Shown: positions 8,651 through 17,825 of the stretch, piece by piece | Position numbering within the stretch: position 1 is the stretch's first letter | Layout of the letters: each line of letters starts with the position of its first letter | Virus record (IMG/VR): IMGVR_UViG_3300042731_008773 | Location: 1-51,492 of that record | Direction: 5' to 3' (one strand) | Length of the DNA: 51,492 bases | Origin: a virus | The notes under the pieces: generated by a model | Database searches by the model: none | What the model was told of the DNA's origin: nothing | What the model saw: only the letters and a program-made list of their open reading frames with translations | Position numbers and translations under genes: made by a program

Positions 8651-9168
8651 TACAATGGGACCGTCCTTCCTGCATTATAAACTTTAGCAATCTGTCTGTT
8701 TTGATTTGTAAGCACATCAACTACAATCTCTTGTAATTGCACAACTTTAACTTCTCTAAATGAAATCTGAAAAACAAGACTATCAGACATAGTTTCATCA
8801 AGTGTAATAGGCATACTTGTAATTGCTACATTTTCATATATATTCAAAACTGTATATAATGTAAATAACTTCTTATTCTCCCAAAGATCAACTAAAGTAT
8901 TAAAAACGTCTTGAGCTCTATTAGTTATTAAAAATGGAGTATTAATGCTATAATTGGTGATAAGACCTGTTATATCCCCTTTAATTAGTTCATTTTGTAT
9001 ATGATCCGAAATTTCAGAACCGTCCTCAACTGGATGGGTAGTAACCTCAGAATCAAAATTGTGGTTTTCTGACAATATAAGATCAAAGTTTACAAATATT
9101 AAGTCTTCCGTCTCAAGTCCATAAATATTTAAACCTTTAAAAAACATACTTGCTGGAATTAGTGCCAT
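8650..9168 (-). CDS. Baseplate/distal tail protein (Dit-like)
   Basis: The 172-residue protein includes THPVEDGSEISDHIQ, a motif seen in Dit-like baseplate proteins that bridge tube and hub. It is followed by ITGLITNYSI and a VVQLQEIVV strand. The gene lies between tape measure and plug, the expected site for a tube-proximal baseplate protein. Its start and the plug gene share one base. Confidence 0.55.
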   Translation of the reverse strand: MALIPASMFFKGLNIYGLETEDLIFVNFDLILSENHNFDSEVTTHPVEDGSEISDHIQNELIKGDITGLITNYSINTPFLITNRAQDVFNTLVDLWENKKLFTLYTVLNIYENVAITSMPITLDETMSDSLVFQISFREVKVVQLQEIVVDVLTNQNRQIAKVYNAGRTVPL

Positions 9169-9171
9169 ATT

Positions 9172-10986
9172 TTACACCCCTGCATTAATTAATAATTTTT
9201 GTAATTCAAGTGAAAATATAGATTTTGCTGCTTCCTCCATCGTTCTTTTTACACCCGCCTTTGTGCTAATACCACCGGTTGTTGTAATAGCAATTTGATT
9301 TTGCATATTTATATTTGGTTGTTTTCTGCTTCCTGATTGAGACTTCATAGCATCAGCAACATTTGGTATTTTACTTTTTATATCAAGTTTAAGTTTTGTT
9401 TCTTTCTCTTTTGGAGGACCTTTCATAAAAATACCAAATATGTCTTTTAACCAATTCCATATAGAACTAAATAAATTTGTAAACCAATCAAATAAAGAAC
9501 TAATTTTTGCACCAATTGCTGAAAATAAATTACCCATCATATCATCAATAAAAGAAAATAATATAGAAATAGGCTTTATCATTTCAATAAAAATTGTAGA
9601 AAAAATAGAAATTATAGAATTAAATATTTCAACAAAACTGTTTTTTAAATTTCTACCAAGTTTGAATATCAAATCAACAAGTAATTTAGTTTGATTAACA
9701 AACCATTTCAAACCTGAAATGAAATATTGTAAAGCACCTTTATTAAGATAAACAAACCAAGCAAATACAGGTTTAAATATCTTTATTAAAAATTTAGCAA
9801 GCCAACTAAATCCTTGTATTAACCATTGTATTGGCTTTAATATTATTGTAATACCTCTGATAAGCAGATTAAGAATCCATGCCAATGCTTTTAAAAATAA
9901 ACCTAATACAATAAGAAGAGGTTTTAAAATCGGCATTAGTGCCTTTATTATTTCTCCTAATAATTGAATAAGAGGAAGGAATCCTTCAAGTATAATTGCA
10001 ACAGCTTCAAAGATAACAATTAAAAATCCAATTATAGGTTTTAATGCTTCAAATGTTGGCAATAATACTGCTCTAATAATATTAATAATAGGTCTTATTA
10101 CTTTCATAAAAGCATCATGCAAAGGAATAATAACTGCTATAAGAGGACTTATTAACTCAGATAATAATTTCAGAAGTGGGACAAGTACTTTAACAAGCAC
10201 ACCTACAAGATCACGCAGACCTCCCTTTGCTAATTCTGTTAGTGTTTTCGTGAGTTCTTTAATAAGAGGGAGTAAAGCATTTCCTAAATCTATTAAAACC
10301 TCTTTAAATGCTCCTCTCATTGTTGATAGTAGTCCTGGCAATGTTAAAGACTGTTTTTTCATATTTTGAAAAAATTGTCCTCCTTCAGCAGTTGCAATAC
10401 GAAAAGCTTCTGTAACCATCTCAGCAGAAATTAAACCTTTTGACATTTCATCTTTCAATTGAGAAACGGTTTTGCCGGTTTTTTTTGCAATTACTGTCAA
10501 TGGATTAAATTTCTGATTAATAAGTTGAAGTAAATCCTGTCCCATTAATTTACCAGTAGATTGTATCTGTCCGTATACAAGAGCAAGTGATTGAAACCTT
10601 TCTCTGTTCGATCCGGCAACATCCCCAAGCATCTGTAGAGTTTCCATAATTTTTTCAGATTGAATACCAAATTGTAATAAAGTTGTTGTTGATTGTGCAA
10701 GATCCTCGGTTTCAAATGGTGTTCTAATAGAAAATTCTCTAAGGTTAGACATCATTTTCTTAGCAGCTTCAACACTTCCCAACATAACCTCAAATTGAGT
10801 ATTCAAAGTTTCCATATCCGCAGCAACATCTATAGCCTTTTTACCAATAGCAAGTATTCCAACTACAGCACCTGTAATTGCCAATTTCATTCCCATTGAC
10901 ATTTTTTTAACACGAGATTCGGCTTGTTCTATATCATTCTCTTTTACTTTGAATCCTAATTTTGTTGTAAGTTCTCTAACAGTCAT
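9172..10986 (-). CDS. Tail tape measure protein
   Basis: The 604-residue protein starts with MTVRELTTKLGFKV and a tape-measure N-domain (about residues 30-235: AADMETLNTQFEVMLGS, EFSIRTPFETEDLAQST, GQDLLQLINQKFNP). Long amphipathic and hydrophobic helices follow (about 235-520), including segments able to cross a membrane during DNA injection. The downstream location relative to the chaperone pair is canonical. The length implies a short tail, roughly 90 nm by the usual 1.5 angstrom per residue rule. Confidence 0.85.
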   Translation of the reverse strand: MTVRELTTKLGFKVKENDIEQAESRVKKMSMGMKLAITGAVVGILAIGKKAIDVAADMETLNTQFEVMLGSVEAAKKMMSNLREFSIRTPFETEDLAQSTTTLLQFGIQSEKIMETLQMLGDVAGSNRERFQSLALVYGQIQSTGKLMGQDLLQLINQKFNPLTVIAKKTGKTVSQLKDEMSKGLISAEMVTEAFRIATAEGGQFFQNMKKQSLTLPGLLSTMRGAFKEVLIDLGNALLPLIKELTKTLTELAKGGLRDLVGVLVKVLVPLLKLLSELISPLIAVIIPLHDAFMKVIRPIINIIRAVLLPTFEALKPIIGFLIVIFEAVAIILEGFLPLIQLLGEIIKALMPILKPLLIVLGLFLKALAWILNLLIRGITIILKPIQWLIQGFSWLAKFLIKIFKPVFAWFVYLNKGALQYFISGLKWFVNQTKLLVDLIFKLGRNLKNSFVEIFNSIISIFSTIFIEMIKPISILFSFIDDMMGNLFSAIGAKISSLFDWFTNLFSSIWNWLKDIFGIFMKGPPKEKETKLKLDIKSKIPNVADAMKSQSGSRKQPNINMQNQIAITTTGGISTKAGVKRTMEEAAKSIFSLELQKLLINAGV

Positions 10987-10993
10987 CTTTCTA

Positions 10994-11220
10994 TTATTTT
11001 CCTAACGTTGTTCTTATTTTATCAGACTGAAAAGAATTATATCCATCAAAAGCATCACTATAATCATTTTTCATATTCATAAATATATGATATTTATGAA
11101 CATCTTCAAGATCCCATTTATTAACTTCTGATAGGGGAAGTCCATCCATTACAATTCTCCATACAATAGATTCTGCTTCAAGATCTTCATCTAACTCTCC
11201 AATTTCTCCAATTCTTTTCC
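10994..11220 (-). CDS. Tail assembly chaperone extension, -1 frameshift product
   Basis: Directly after the upstream chaperone the -1 frame stays open from inside that gene to TAA at 10994-10996, adding about 72 residues (beginning RIGEIGELDEDL and ending RTTLGK). It has no ribosome site or start of its own. The two frames overlap around a GGA-AAA-G run (bases 11214-11220, minus strand), a plausible though imperfect slippery site. This is the gpG/gpGT arrangement known for many tailed phages. The slip position is inferred. Confidence 0.6.
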
Positions 11221-11673
11221 AAATCCGTTCATGCTCTTTTCGTCCTCTTTGAAGATAGACATTACTTGATTTACAGTTCCATTGCCCGCCAACAACTCGA
11301 AAGGGGAAAATTTATTATATTTCATAACTTCATACATTAATTTATATAAAGTCTTAAGTGAACCTTTAAATATTTCATTGAGTTTCTGTGAATTTACTTC
11401 GGTTGGCGGTTGACCTGGTATAACACATATAACTGTAGAACATAGATCGATTATAAATTGTTCATAATCGACATCACTTAAATTACTTAGTGACTCCATA
11501 ATTACATTAATAACTTCTCCTAAATTAATCTCATCATCCAAATTTTTTACTGTTCCCAAAACCGGAGCTAATAATGATATTACTTTCTTATCCAATTTTG
11601 CAGCAGACAAAATTGGTAATGGATGTAATTGAAAAGTTATTCCATCAATTATTACTTGTTTCGTATCAAGCAT
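11191..11673 (-). CDS. Tail assembly chaperone
   Basis: The 160-residue protein starts MLDTKQVIIDGITFQLHPLP and is mostly helical, with a Phage_TAC-like pattern ending FSPFELLAGNGTVNQ. It lies between the tube and tape-measure genes, the invariant place for the chaperone that coats the tape measure during tail assembly. A longer version is expected from a -1 frameshift near the 3' end (see the extension entry). Confidence 0.65.
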   Translation of the reverse strand: MLDTKQVIIDGITFQLHPLPILSAAKLDKKVISLLAPVLGTVKNLDDEINLGEVINVIMESLSNLSDVDYEQFIIDLCSTVICVIPGQPPTEVNSQKLNEIFKGSLKTLYKLMYEVMKYNKFSPFELLAGNGTVNQVMSIFKEDEKSMNGFGKELEKLES

Positions 11674-11700
11674 GAGTATAATCCTCCATTATTTATTATT

Positions 11701-12141
11701 TTATACTGTTAACGTACCACCTATAAATTGAGCAGCATTGCCTGTATCAAAACGCCATTCTCTATTCTCAAGAGAATCACCATAAGCAACATCAGGATCT
11801 TTTGCAACCCAAGCTTGTCGAGCAAAAAATAAAGTAGTACCTGCCAAATCTTTTACAGTCAGGGGTAAAACACCAACATTTCCCTGTACATCAAGAAGCA
11901 TTTGTGCTGAAAATAAATCATTTGTTATTGATGTCTGTTTAATTGTAATGGTCACAGAAAAATCATTGGCGTTTCTATTAATTCTATCAACCGTCCCATC
12001 AGCACCTTTTGATTTTTCAAATAAATCACCATTTCTTGCAATTGAGATAAATGTTCCCTCAGCGAATCCAGTCACAATAACTGCACCCCATGTCACAACA
12101 ATTTGTTTAGGATCATATGTTCTAACTTCACTATCTAACAT
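11701..12141 (-). CDS. Tail tube protein (DUF3277-like)
   Basis: The 146-residue protein carries RTYDPKQIVVTWGAVIVTGFAEGTFI, then RNGDLFEKSKGADGTVDRI and a NREWRFDTGNA C-terminus. This is the pattern of DUF3277 tube proteins of KPP10-type myophages. It immediately follows the sheath gene. It polymerises around the tape measure to form the inner tube. Confidence 0.8.
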   Translation of the reverse strand: MLDSEVRTYDPKQIVVTWGAVIVTGFAEGTFISIARNGDLFEKSKGADGTVDRINRNANDFSVTITIKQTSITNDLFSAQMLLDVQGNVGVLPLTVKDLAGTTLFFARQAWVAKDPDVAYGDSLENREWRFDTGNAAQFIGGTLTV

Positions 12142-12208
12142 TTTTATCCTCCTTCTTTCTATGATTAAATGTATTGCTAAATATTTCTTTAATATTCATT
12201 TATTAACC

Positions 12209-13549
12209 TTAAACTGTCACAACACCAGAAATTTCCACATTATGAATAGCTCCTTGAAGTGTTGCTGTAAATTCAACGTCTGGTAAATTTCTTGCAAGTA
12301 AATTTGCTGAAGATATATCAGCACGTTTTGGGGCAGTAATTTCAATTGATTCCGAAATTAGCAAACCAACACTTGCTCCCTCTTCAAGCACTCCCTGAAC
12401 TATACCGGCAATTGCTGTTATTCCTTCATCTGTAAATGGCACTTTTCTACTGTTTACAAAATTTATAAATACTTCTGTTTGCAATCTACTTGTTAACCAA
12501 TCAATACCCCTCATAATATCAATATATTCACCACTTGCAACTTTTCCATTTTCAGTAATATTTACACCACCTGTCTCCGTATATATATTACAATTCTTAT
12601 CAAGAATAGCTGTTCTTTCCCCCGATGTTAAGCCATATGCAGCTACACCAGATAGTGTCTTAAACGCCCATGTCTGTGAACCAGGATCATAAGGTAAGGA
12701 TTCACCAGGCCATGCTGCTTCAATCCATGACGGGCTTGCGTCACCTTGAGCAGCATCATGATAAATCGAAACAGTTCTATCATATGCAAGATTCTTCATA
12801 TAATATGCAATATCAGTTGTAGAACCACTATCATAAATTGCAGCACTACTTGAAGCATAGAAAAAGATTTTAGTCTGAGTCTCGGCCCATGCTGCAGCTG
12901 CTTTAAAATCATCTTCATCTTGATATGTGACTGTACCTACAGCTTGACTTGCTCCACCTGTAACAACAACTGAAGCACTTGTTACACCACCATCTAGAAT
13001 CTCAACTAACACAGTTTTGGCTGTAGCATTTACTGTAACAGAACTATTAGCAATATCTGCTTCAATCTGTGTTTTAATATCCGCATAAGTCGTAGCATTG
13101 TCCGTATTGAAAGGCACAGTCGTTACAGCAGTTCCATTAATTGTAAAATCAATGTTATTGCCTGTAACAAAATCAATATCAAATGTATATGTAGCAACAC
13201 TCGAAGCAATAATCATAAAAGTATACCAATCCGAACTTGCAATCTGTATTGCTGTAAGAGCATCGGCCCAGGTTGAATCCGAAGCATCTTTACGACCAAT
13301 CATAATTTGACTAACTTTAGGATTCTGACTAAATATTAGAGACGCTGCTTCATATTCAGGATCAGACGAAGACCATCCATCATCAGTCATTTCCGTTAGA
13401 CTTCCATAATATCTATGTCTAACAAATGTTGTAATTGTCTTACTTGTTAAAAATTCTGAAATTATAGCAGGTATTCCAAATCCAGTTTGTGTAACAGCTT
13501 GTGTTTCACGTGATATAATTACCTGCACAATGTCATTTAATCTACTCAT
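12209..13549 (-). CDS. Tail sheath protein (DUF3383-like)
   Basis: The start is the ATG at 13549, preceded by GGAGGA; a longer in-frame reading to 13636 lacks a ribosome site and would overlap the neighbour. The 446-residue product begins MSRLNDIVQVIISRET and contains GWSSSDPEYEAASLIFSQNP, a DUF3383 sheath pattern, plus a conserved C-terminus (GAIHNVEISGVV). Residues about 121-210 are an inserted beta domain (FDIDFVTGNNIDFTING through GASQAVGT) strikingly like one in the cement protein at 17064. The sheath contracts to drive the tube. Confidence 0.85.
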   Translation of the reverse strand: MSRLNDIVQVIISRETQAVTQTGFGIPAIISEFLTSKTITTFVRHRYYGSLTEMTDDGWSSSDPEYEAASLIFSQNPKVSQIMIGRKDASDSTWADALTAIQIASSDWYTFMIIASSVATYTFDIDFVTGNNIDFTINGTAVTTVPFNTDNATTYADIKTQIEADIANSSVTVNATAKTVLVEILDGGVTSASVVVTGGASQAVGTVTYQDEDDFKAAAAWAETQTKIFFYASSSAAIYDSGSTTDIAYYMKNLAYDRTVSIYHDAAQGDASPSWIEAAWPGESLPYDPGSQTWAFKTLSGVAAYGLTSGERTAILDKNCNIYTETGGVNITENGKVASGEYIDIMRGIDWLTSRLQTEVFINFVNSRKVPFTDEGITAIAGIVQGVLEEGASVGLLISESIEITAPKRADISSANLLARNLPDVEFTATLQGAIHNVEISGVVTV

Positions 13550-13559
13550 TTTTTTCCTC

Positions 13560-14066
13560 CTAATGTGAAATATTATCAACAAAATCCACTGTATCAATCC
13601 AACTGGATTGCTCTGTGGTTGTATCTGCAAAGCCAATTCTCATTTCAAACATGGCCTGTTCAGTCCAATATTCATTATCAAGCCTGGGGATATTAGTTAT
13701 TCCAATGACTCCTCTATTTACAATTAATTCCTTAGTAAAATATTCATTCTGAATTTCTTGTCGTTCAAGAGAATTAATTAATATTCTTAAAAAATTTCCC
13801 TCTCCATCAATTTCCCATATTTCCAATGTTCCTTCATAATCATTACTAATCTTAGTCTTTCCAGTAGTCTCATCTGGTGGATATTTCTTAATAGCTCTAC
13901 CGATTTGAATCATCTCAACAATTCGATCAATTACAATATATGTTCCTTCCGGAGCAGGGGTATTCTGTCTGCTTTGAACAATAGGAATTTTAAAACCATT
14001 TTCAGTATTTATAACGTAATAAACCCAATTATAAATTTTTTGATAAATGTCATCATTTAAACCCAC
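13560..14066 (-). CDS. Neck/tail terminator-like protein
   Basis: The 168-residue protein has the order expected for a head-tail connector set (after two joining proteins, before the sheath). It begins MGLNDDIYQKIYNWVYYVI and contains TPAPEGTYIVIDRI and YFTKELIVNRGV, a pattern seen in neck terminator proteins. It probably caps the tail tube and contacts the neck. Not recognised with certainty. Confidence 0.5.
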   Translation of the reverse strand: MGLNDDIYQKIYNWVYYVINTENGFKIPIVQSRQNTPAPEGTYIVIDRIVEMIQIGRAIKKYPPDETTGKTKISNDYEGTLEIWEIDGEGNFLRILINSLERQEIQNEYFTKELIVNRGVIGITNIPRLDNEYWTEQAMFEMRIGFADTTTEQSSWIDTVDFVDNISH

Positions 14067-14068
14067 TT

Positions 14069-14416
14069 CTAAGCCTCTATATATTGTCCAAAATATTTAT
14101 AATGAGGAATTAAATAATTTTGAAATTTTAATTCCTTAACAAGCTCCCATCGATCATTTTGCCATAGGACTACATCACCAGAAGTATCTCCCCCACGTAC
14201 GTTAACATTCAATTGAGAACTACTATAAATTTTAACATGCCCTATATCTTGTCTTAAATATTCATAAGATTTTATTTCACGTCCAGACATAGGTTGAACA
14301 CTTCCCTCAAATGTTATTTCACTTACTATACCAGGAATCCATTTCCCTGTAACCGGATCATACCTTCCGCCGGATTCTGTTTCAATTGAAATAGTTGTAA
14401 AAAGTAAAGTACTCAT
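14069..14416 (-). CDS. Head-tail joining protein candidate
   Basis: The 115-residue, beta-rich protein contains RYDPVTGKWIPG and GSVQPMSGREIKSYEYLRQDIGHVKIYS, resembling head-closure or joining proteins of this phage type. It lies between the gp10-like and neck terminator genes, spaced by one or two bases from each. Family assignment is from context. Confidence 0.45.
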   Translation of the reverse strand: MSTLLFTTISIETESGGRYDPVTGKWIPGIVSEITFEGSVQPMSGREIKSYEYLRQDIGHVKIYSSSQLNVNVRGGDTSGDVVLWQNDRWELVKELKFQNYLIPHYKYFGQYIEA

Positions 14417-14944
14417 TTATAATTTTTCTCTATGTGTAGTAGCTCTCCACATCTCACCGGTATCAACTAATCGCTTCGTACTCTTTTTTTGTTTTATAGT
14501 TATAGGACTTAATTTTGGCCATCTACCTGTTTTAATCATAGATTTAATTCTTCCAACATACCAAGCACCAACTCTTGTGATCGCTTGCTGTGCTCCTCTT
14601 TTACCTGCAAGAACATTATCATATTCAATAGCAATTCTATTATTAATATTTTTTTTATTTTTCTGAAATGTTTTTCGCATAAAATGAGTTGCAGGAATTA
14701 TAAGTTTTCTTTTCTTCAACCTTACTCCAAAATTAAATAACCACCACCCACTCATCTTAGGTGTAACTCTAATAATTGCACCTGTCTCTTGAACTAGTGC
14801 ACGTGCAGCAATATTTTTATCAGGCCCTCCAACACCATCTGAGAAATAACCAACAAAAGTTGCTGCATTGTTGAATTTTTTAACTTCTCTTTTAATTTTA
14901 TTCCAACCCATATCCTTCTCAGTTATCGTTATATTAATAGACAT
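14417..14944 (-). CDS. Virion morphogenesis / neck protein (HK97 gp10-like)
   Basis: I place the start at the ATG of 14944 (product begins MSINITITEKDMGWN), eight bases after a GGAGG site; a longer in-frame reading would reach 14995 without support. The 175-residue basic protein has VGYFSDGVGG, LVQETGAIIRVTPKM and TRWP-like KTGRWPKLSPITIKQKKS-T, ending LVDTGEMW. This is typical of gp10/gpG-type neck proteins (LxPxTxxxKxSxxPLxDTGxM). It overlaps the DUF4054 gene by eleven bases. Confidence 0.65.
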   Translation of the reverse strand: MSINITITEKDMGWNKIKREVKKFNNAATFVGYFSDGVGGPDKNIAARALVQETGAIIRVTPKMSGWWLFNFGVRLKKRKLIIPATHFMRKTFQKNKKNINNRIAIEYDNVLAGKRGAQQAITRVGAWYVGRIKSMIKTGRWPKLSPITIKQKKSTKRLVDTGEMWRATTHREKL

Positions 14945-15341
14945 TATCATTTCCTCCTGGTGGTGTTGGCCATGTAAAGGAATTAGAATTACCACTCGAT
15001 ACTCCTATAAAAGGACCACAACTATTTCTTAATTGTAAAAATTGTCTACCATAACTTGTCTGTCCTAAAATAGAGTCAGTCCCTTTTTCTTTTGTATTTG
15101 AAAAAGTAACAGACAAATCTCCTTCTCTTTTATTTGTAATCCCCCCAGTGGACAATCCGATAAGAGCAACATTTGTATCAATAGTGAGGAGGTGTGCTGC
15201 CATATATCCAATAGCTAAATCGTATTTGTCTCCAAAAAAATCTTCAGTCACTTGTAGTTCAGCATAAGCAAGATAATTGTCTCTTCCAGCAGTAGAGTCA
15301 AATTGTGGTGCAATAATAGACAATATGGCAGAGGCACTCAT
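14934..15341 (-). CDS. Head-tail adaptor (DUF4054-like)
   Basis: The 135-residue protein begins MSASAILSIIAPQFDSTAGRD and has YDLAIGYMAAHLLTI, followed by a Ser/Gly-rich segment (KREGDLSVTFSN, YGRQFLQLRNSC). This is the DUF4054 pattern, a helical adaptor that docks under the portal. Its location after the capsid genes fits. Confidence 0.75.
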   Translation of the reverse strand: MSASAILSIIAPQFDSTAGRDNYLAYAELQVTEDFFGDKYDLAIGYMAAHLLTIDTNVALIGLSTGGITNKREGDLSVTFSNTKEKGTDSILGQTSYGRQFLQLRNSCGPFIGVSSGNSNSFTWPTPPGGNDNVY

Positions 15342-15622
15342 TCACACACCCCCTCAGAAATTGAATCAGTAATGGAGGATTCTTTTTTAAATCTACGTCT
15401 TCGTGATTCCTTAAGATTCAAGGAATTATTTATTTCAGGATGGAACCGTTCTATCATTATAAGTCTTTTTGTTAATATTGGATCTTTTAATTTTTCAAGT
15501 GATTTCTCTGGCAATAAAATTTCTTGACCAGGCACAAAATGTAATTCTGCTGTATATCCATCTCCTTTAATATGTACCCTTTCTTCTTTTGCCCCTTTCC
15601 AAAGTGCTTTAATCATTTTCAT
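15338..15622 (-). CDS. Small protein of the head operon, unknown
   Basis: This 94-residue protein is not recognised. It has a short beta-rich start (VHIKGDGYTAELHFVPGQEI) and a basic Arg/Lys cluster (SRRRRFKKES) near residue 75. It overlaps the DUF4054 gene by four bases and follows a similar small protein by one base. Both genes carry an SRRR motif, so the pair may bind DNA or another acidic partner in the head. Confidence 0.55.
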   Translation of the reverse strand: MKMIKALWKGAKEERVHIKGDGYTAELHFVPGQEILLPEKSLEKLKDPILTKRLIMIERFHPEINNSLNLKESRRRRFKKESSITDSISEGVCE

Positions 15623-15623
15623 C

Positions 15624-16067
15624 TTATTTATCCTCTTTATCAGATTTTGGATTATTTATTTTTTCAATTTGTTTATAAATAACTGCTCTAATTTCATCCC
15701 GCCCCTCCTTATCAAGCCACTTCTCTAGAGTAGGCAAATCCCATGTATCTTGTATTATTTCTTTCGCTGTCTTAGCAAACATCTTATGTATTGACTTTGT
15801 TACTTTAACAACTTTTTCCTCCTCTCCCTCCTTACTTAACCGCCTACGTGAACCTGGTTTTATCTCTTCTACTTCCGTAACTTCAATAAGATTACCATTA
15901 TCAATATGATAATTAACACCAGAATTTATTTTTATGTTTTCCCATAATTCATCTTCAATCTCATTATGACCAGGCATTAAAACCACCATTTGTGTTATAT
16001 TTCCTTTCTTGTCAATTACAGAAATTGTAAGTAATCCTGCATTCTTTTTTTTCCAATTTACAATCAT
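15624..16067 (-). CDS. Small head-operon protein, unknown
   Basis: The start is set at the ATG of 16067 (MIVNWKKKNAGLL), nine bases after GGAGG, rather than an in-frame TTG at 16082 lying inside that ribosome site. The 147-residue protein has an N-terminal beta region (about 1-65), a GSRRRLSKEGEEEK linker and a helical, charged C-terminus. No family is recognised. Position right after the major capsid gene suggests a head-associated or accessory capsid role. Confidence 0.55.
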   Translation of the reverse strand: MIVNWKKKNAGLLTISVIDKKGNITQMVVLMPGHNEIEDELWENIKINSGVNYHIDNGNLIEVTEVEEIKPGSRRRLSKEGEEEKVVKVTKSIHKMFAKTAKEIIQDTWDLPTLEKWLDKEGRDEIRAVIYKQIEKINNPKSDKEDK

Positions 16068-16121
16068 TTTTAAATCCTCCAATTTTTAAAAAATAAAAAT
16101 CCTCCATTACGTCATTAAGAA

Positions 16122-17045
16122 TTAAATCCCATCACCAAATACAACTGATTGTGGATAATAAATTATTACTCCACCATGTTCAGCATGACAAGGAATTATA
16201 TATTCCATTCCTTTCTTGTCTGCTTCAAGTTGTTCAAATGGTTGAGGTAATTCAAGTGTAACATTATTTGGATCTCTCACATATCCCATCATTCTGCTAG
16301 TACTTCCTGCTCCGGCACTTGCAAGCAAATCAAGAACTTCAATTGTAATACCAGGATTATTATCCATAAAAAACGTAAAAATAGTCTTACTATTTCCATC
16401 TGTCATTCTTGTATTTTTAATTAATTCAAATTGAGTTCTTGGTAACAGAATAGTATTGATTTCTTCACGTCCTTTTGTAGGAACAGAAACTGCAGTCCTC
16501 ATTCCGGTTAGATCACGAATAATTTGATCAGGAGTTTTTGTTGACCATGTTTTTGTCGTGCCTGTACCATCATTAGGTACTGTATATTCAGTTATCCCAG
16601 GATAATCTAAAAATCCTTGTATATTAAAATTCTCATCCCCATTCCATGCAAGATCATCTGTTAATTCTTCTATTGCCCTTCTTGCTGTATTAGCGCGCCT
16701 ATCATTCAGATTTACACCTGCCATTAAAGCACGTCTTATTTCTCTTATTGCATACCCATAACTATCACCAAGTGATTTAACCTTACTCTGATTTTCAGTT
16801 GCATAAACATCTACACGTGGAAAATCATTAGCATAATCAGCAATAATTTTTGCTTGCCCCACCTTGTCAAAGCTATACCAAATGATATAATCTGCTCCAG
16901 CAGGAGCTTCACTTGATACAGGAAGTAGAGTTTTTGCTTTAAGATTCTTATACTTAACATCATATGTTCTGCTTTTAACATATTCAAGCTGACGTTTGAA
17001 AAAAGCACTTTCTCCAGCATCCAAATTTAGTATATCTTTTTCCAT
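16122..17045 (-). CDS. Major capsid protein (DUF2184-like)
   Basis: The 307-residue protein has the HK97-fold pattern of DUF2184 capsid proteins: LNLDAGESAFFKRQLEYV at the start, VKSLGDSYGYAIREIRRA, RRAIEELTDDLAWNGDENF, and a C-terminal Y-x-I-P-C-H-A-E-H-G-G-V stretch. It follows the cement and protease genes as expected. It is expected to be one of the most abundant virion proteins; a good ribosome site (GGAGGAATAAAATAAATG) precedes it. Confidence 0.85.
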   Translation of the reverse strand: MEKDILNLDAGESAFFKRQLEYVKSRTYDVKYKNLKAKTLLPVSSEAPAGADYIIWYSFDKVGQAKIIADYANDFPRVDVYATENQSKVKSLGDSYGYAIREIRRALMAGVNLNDRRANTARRAIEELTDDLAWNGDENFNIQGFLDYPGITEYTVPNDGTGTTKTWSTKTPDQIIRDLTGMRTAVSVPTKGREEINTILLPRTQFELIKNTRMTDGNSKTIFTFFMDNNPGITIEVLDLLASAGAGSTSRMMGYVRDPNNVTLELPQPFEQLEADKKGMEYIIPCHAEHGGVIIYYPQSVVFGDGI

Positions 17046-17063
17046 TTATTTTATTCCTCCTTT

Positions 17064-17825
17064 TTAGAATGAATCAGCATAGTCCATTTCACTTTGACCG
17101 TCTGTATAAATTCTTACCAATGCTCCTGATGTTGCATTACTTCTAAATCTTGCATTGATAGCTTCCCCGCTTGCTCCTACTTTTCCAAAATCAGCACCAG
17201 CAGTTGCATACACATAAGCTTCATTATTTGCTTCACATGTTCCTGTAGAATCACACCAAATTTCACCTTTATTCATCACATTTACAGCATCATATTGATC
17301 ATATTTAGAAGCAGTGGCTCCGTCATCACTTACTTTCTGTACAAACATAGCAACGCCAAGATATACTTGACCCGAATGGCTTGTAATTGTTCCAGTTGCT
17401 TGACTCGCTCCACTAGCAACTACCTCTGAAGATACACAAGTTGCTCCTTTTGTCCTAATAAGAAAAGTCCTATTATCCGTATCAGCAGGATCTAATACAC
17501 ATTCAACACCGGTTAATGCTGCAACTGCTGCAGCAACCAAACCTGCTGTAGTATCATGATCAGTGTCAAAAGTAACCTGTGCCGCTGCAACCCCATTAAC
17601 AGTAATATCAATAGTATTACCTGTAACAAAATCAGCATCAAATGCCATTTTGTCAACATCAAGAAAATAATTGTATACATTTATAGGGTCTCCCCTATAA
17701 CCAAAAACAGGTTTACCGAAGGCTATTCCATTGGAATCGGCGCAAGCCCAACCACCTTCTACTCTGGAATCAATTCCAGATTTTAAACCAGCAATGGTAC
17801 TGTCCATTACATCATATGCACTCAT
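17064..17825 (-). CDS. Capsid decoration/cement protein with inserted domain
   Basis: The 253-residue protein sits between protease/scaffold and major capsid genes, where DUF2190/gp24-like cement proteins are found. The flanking parts (residues 1-58 and about 151-253; GGWACADSNGIAFGKPV, GYRGD) suit a capsid-decorating trimer. Residues about 59-150 are a distinct beta domain (FDADFVTGNTIDITVNG through GASQATGT) closely similar to the insert in the tail sheath. The domain is probably displayed on the particle surface. Confidence 0.65.
   Translation of the reverse strand: MSAYDVMDSTIAGLKSGIDSRVEGGWACADSNGIAFGKPVFGYRGDPINVYNYFLDVDKMAFDADFVTGNTIDITVNGVAAAQVTFDTDHDTTAGLVAAAVAALTGVECVLDPADTDNRTFLIRTKGATCVSSEVVASGASQATGTITSHSGQVYLGVAMFVQKVSDDGATASKYDQYDAVNVMNKGEIWCDSTGTCEANNEAYVYATAGADFGKVGASGEAINARFRSNATSGALVRIYTDGQSEMDYADSF

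Noticed and set aside
12209-13636. Longer sheath start at 13636
   Set aside because: The extra 29 residues have no ribosome site and overlap the upstream gene; ATG 13549 has GGAGGA.
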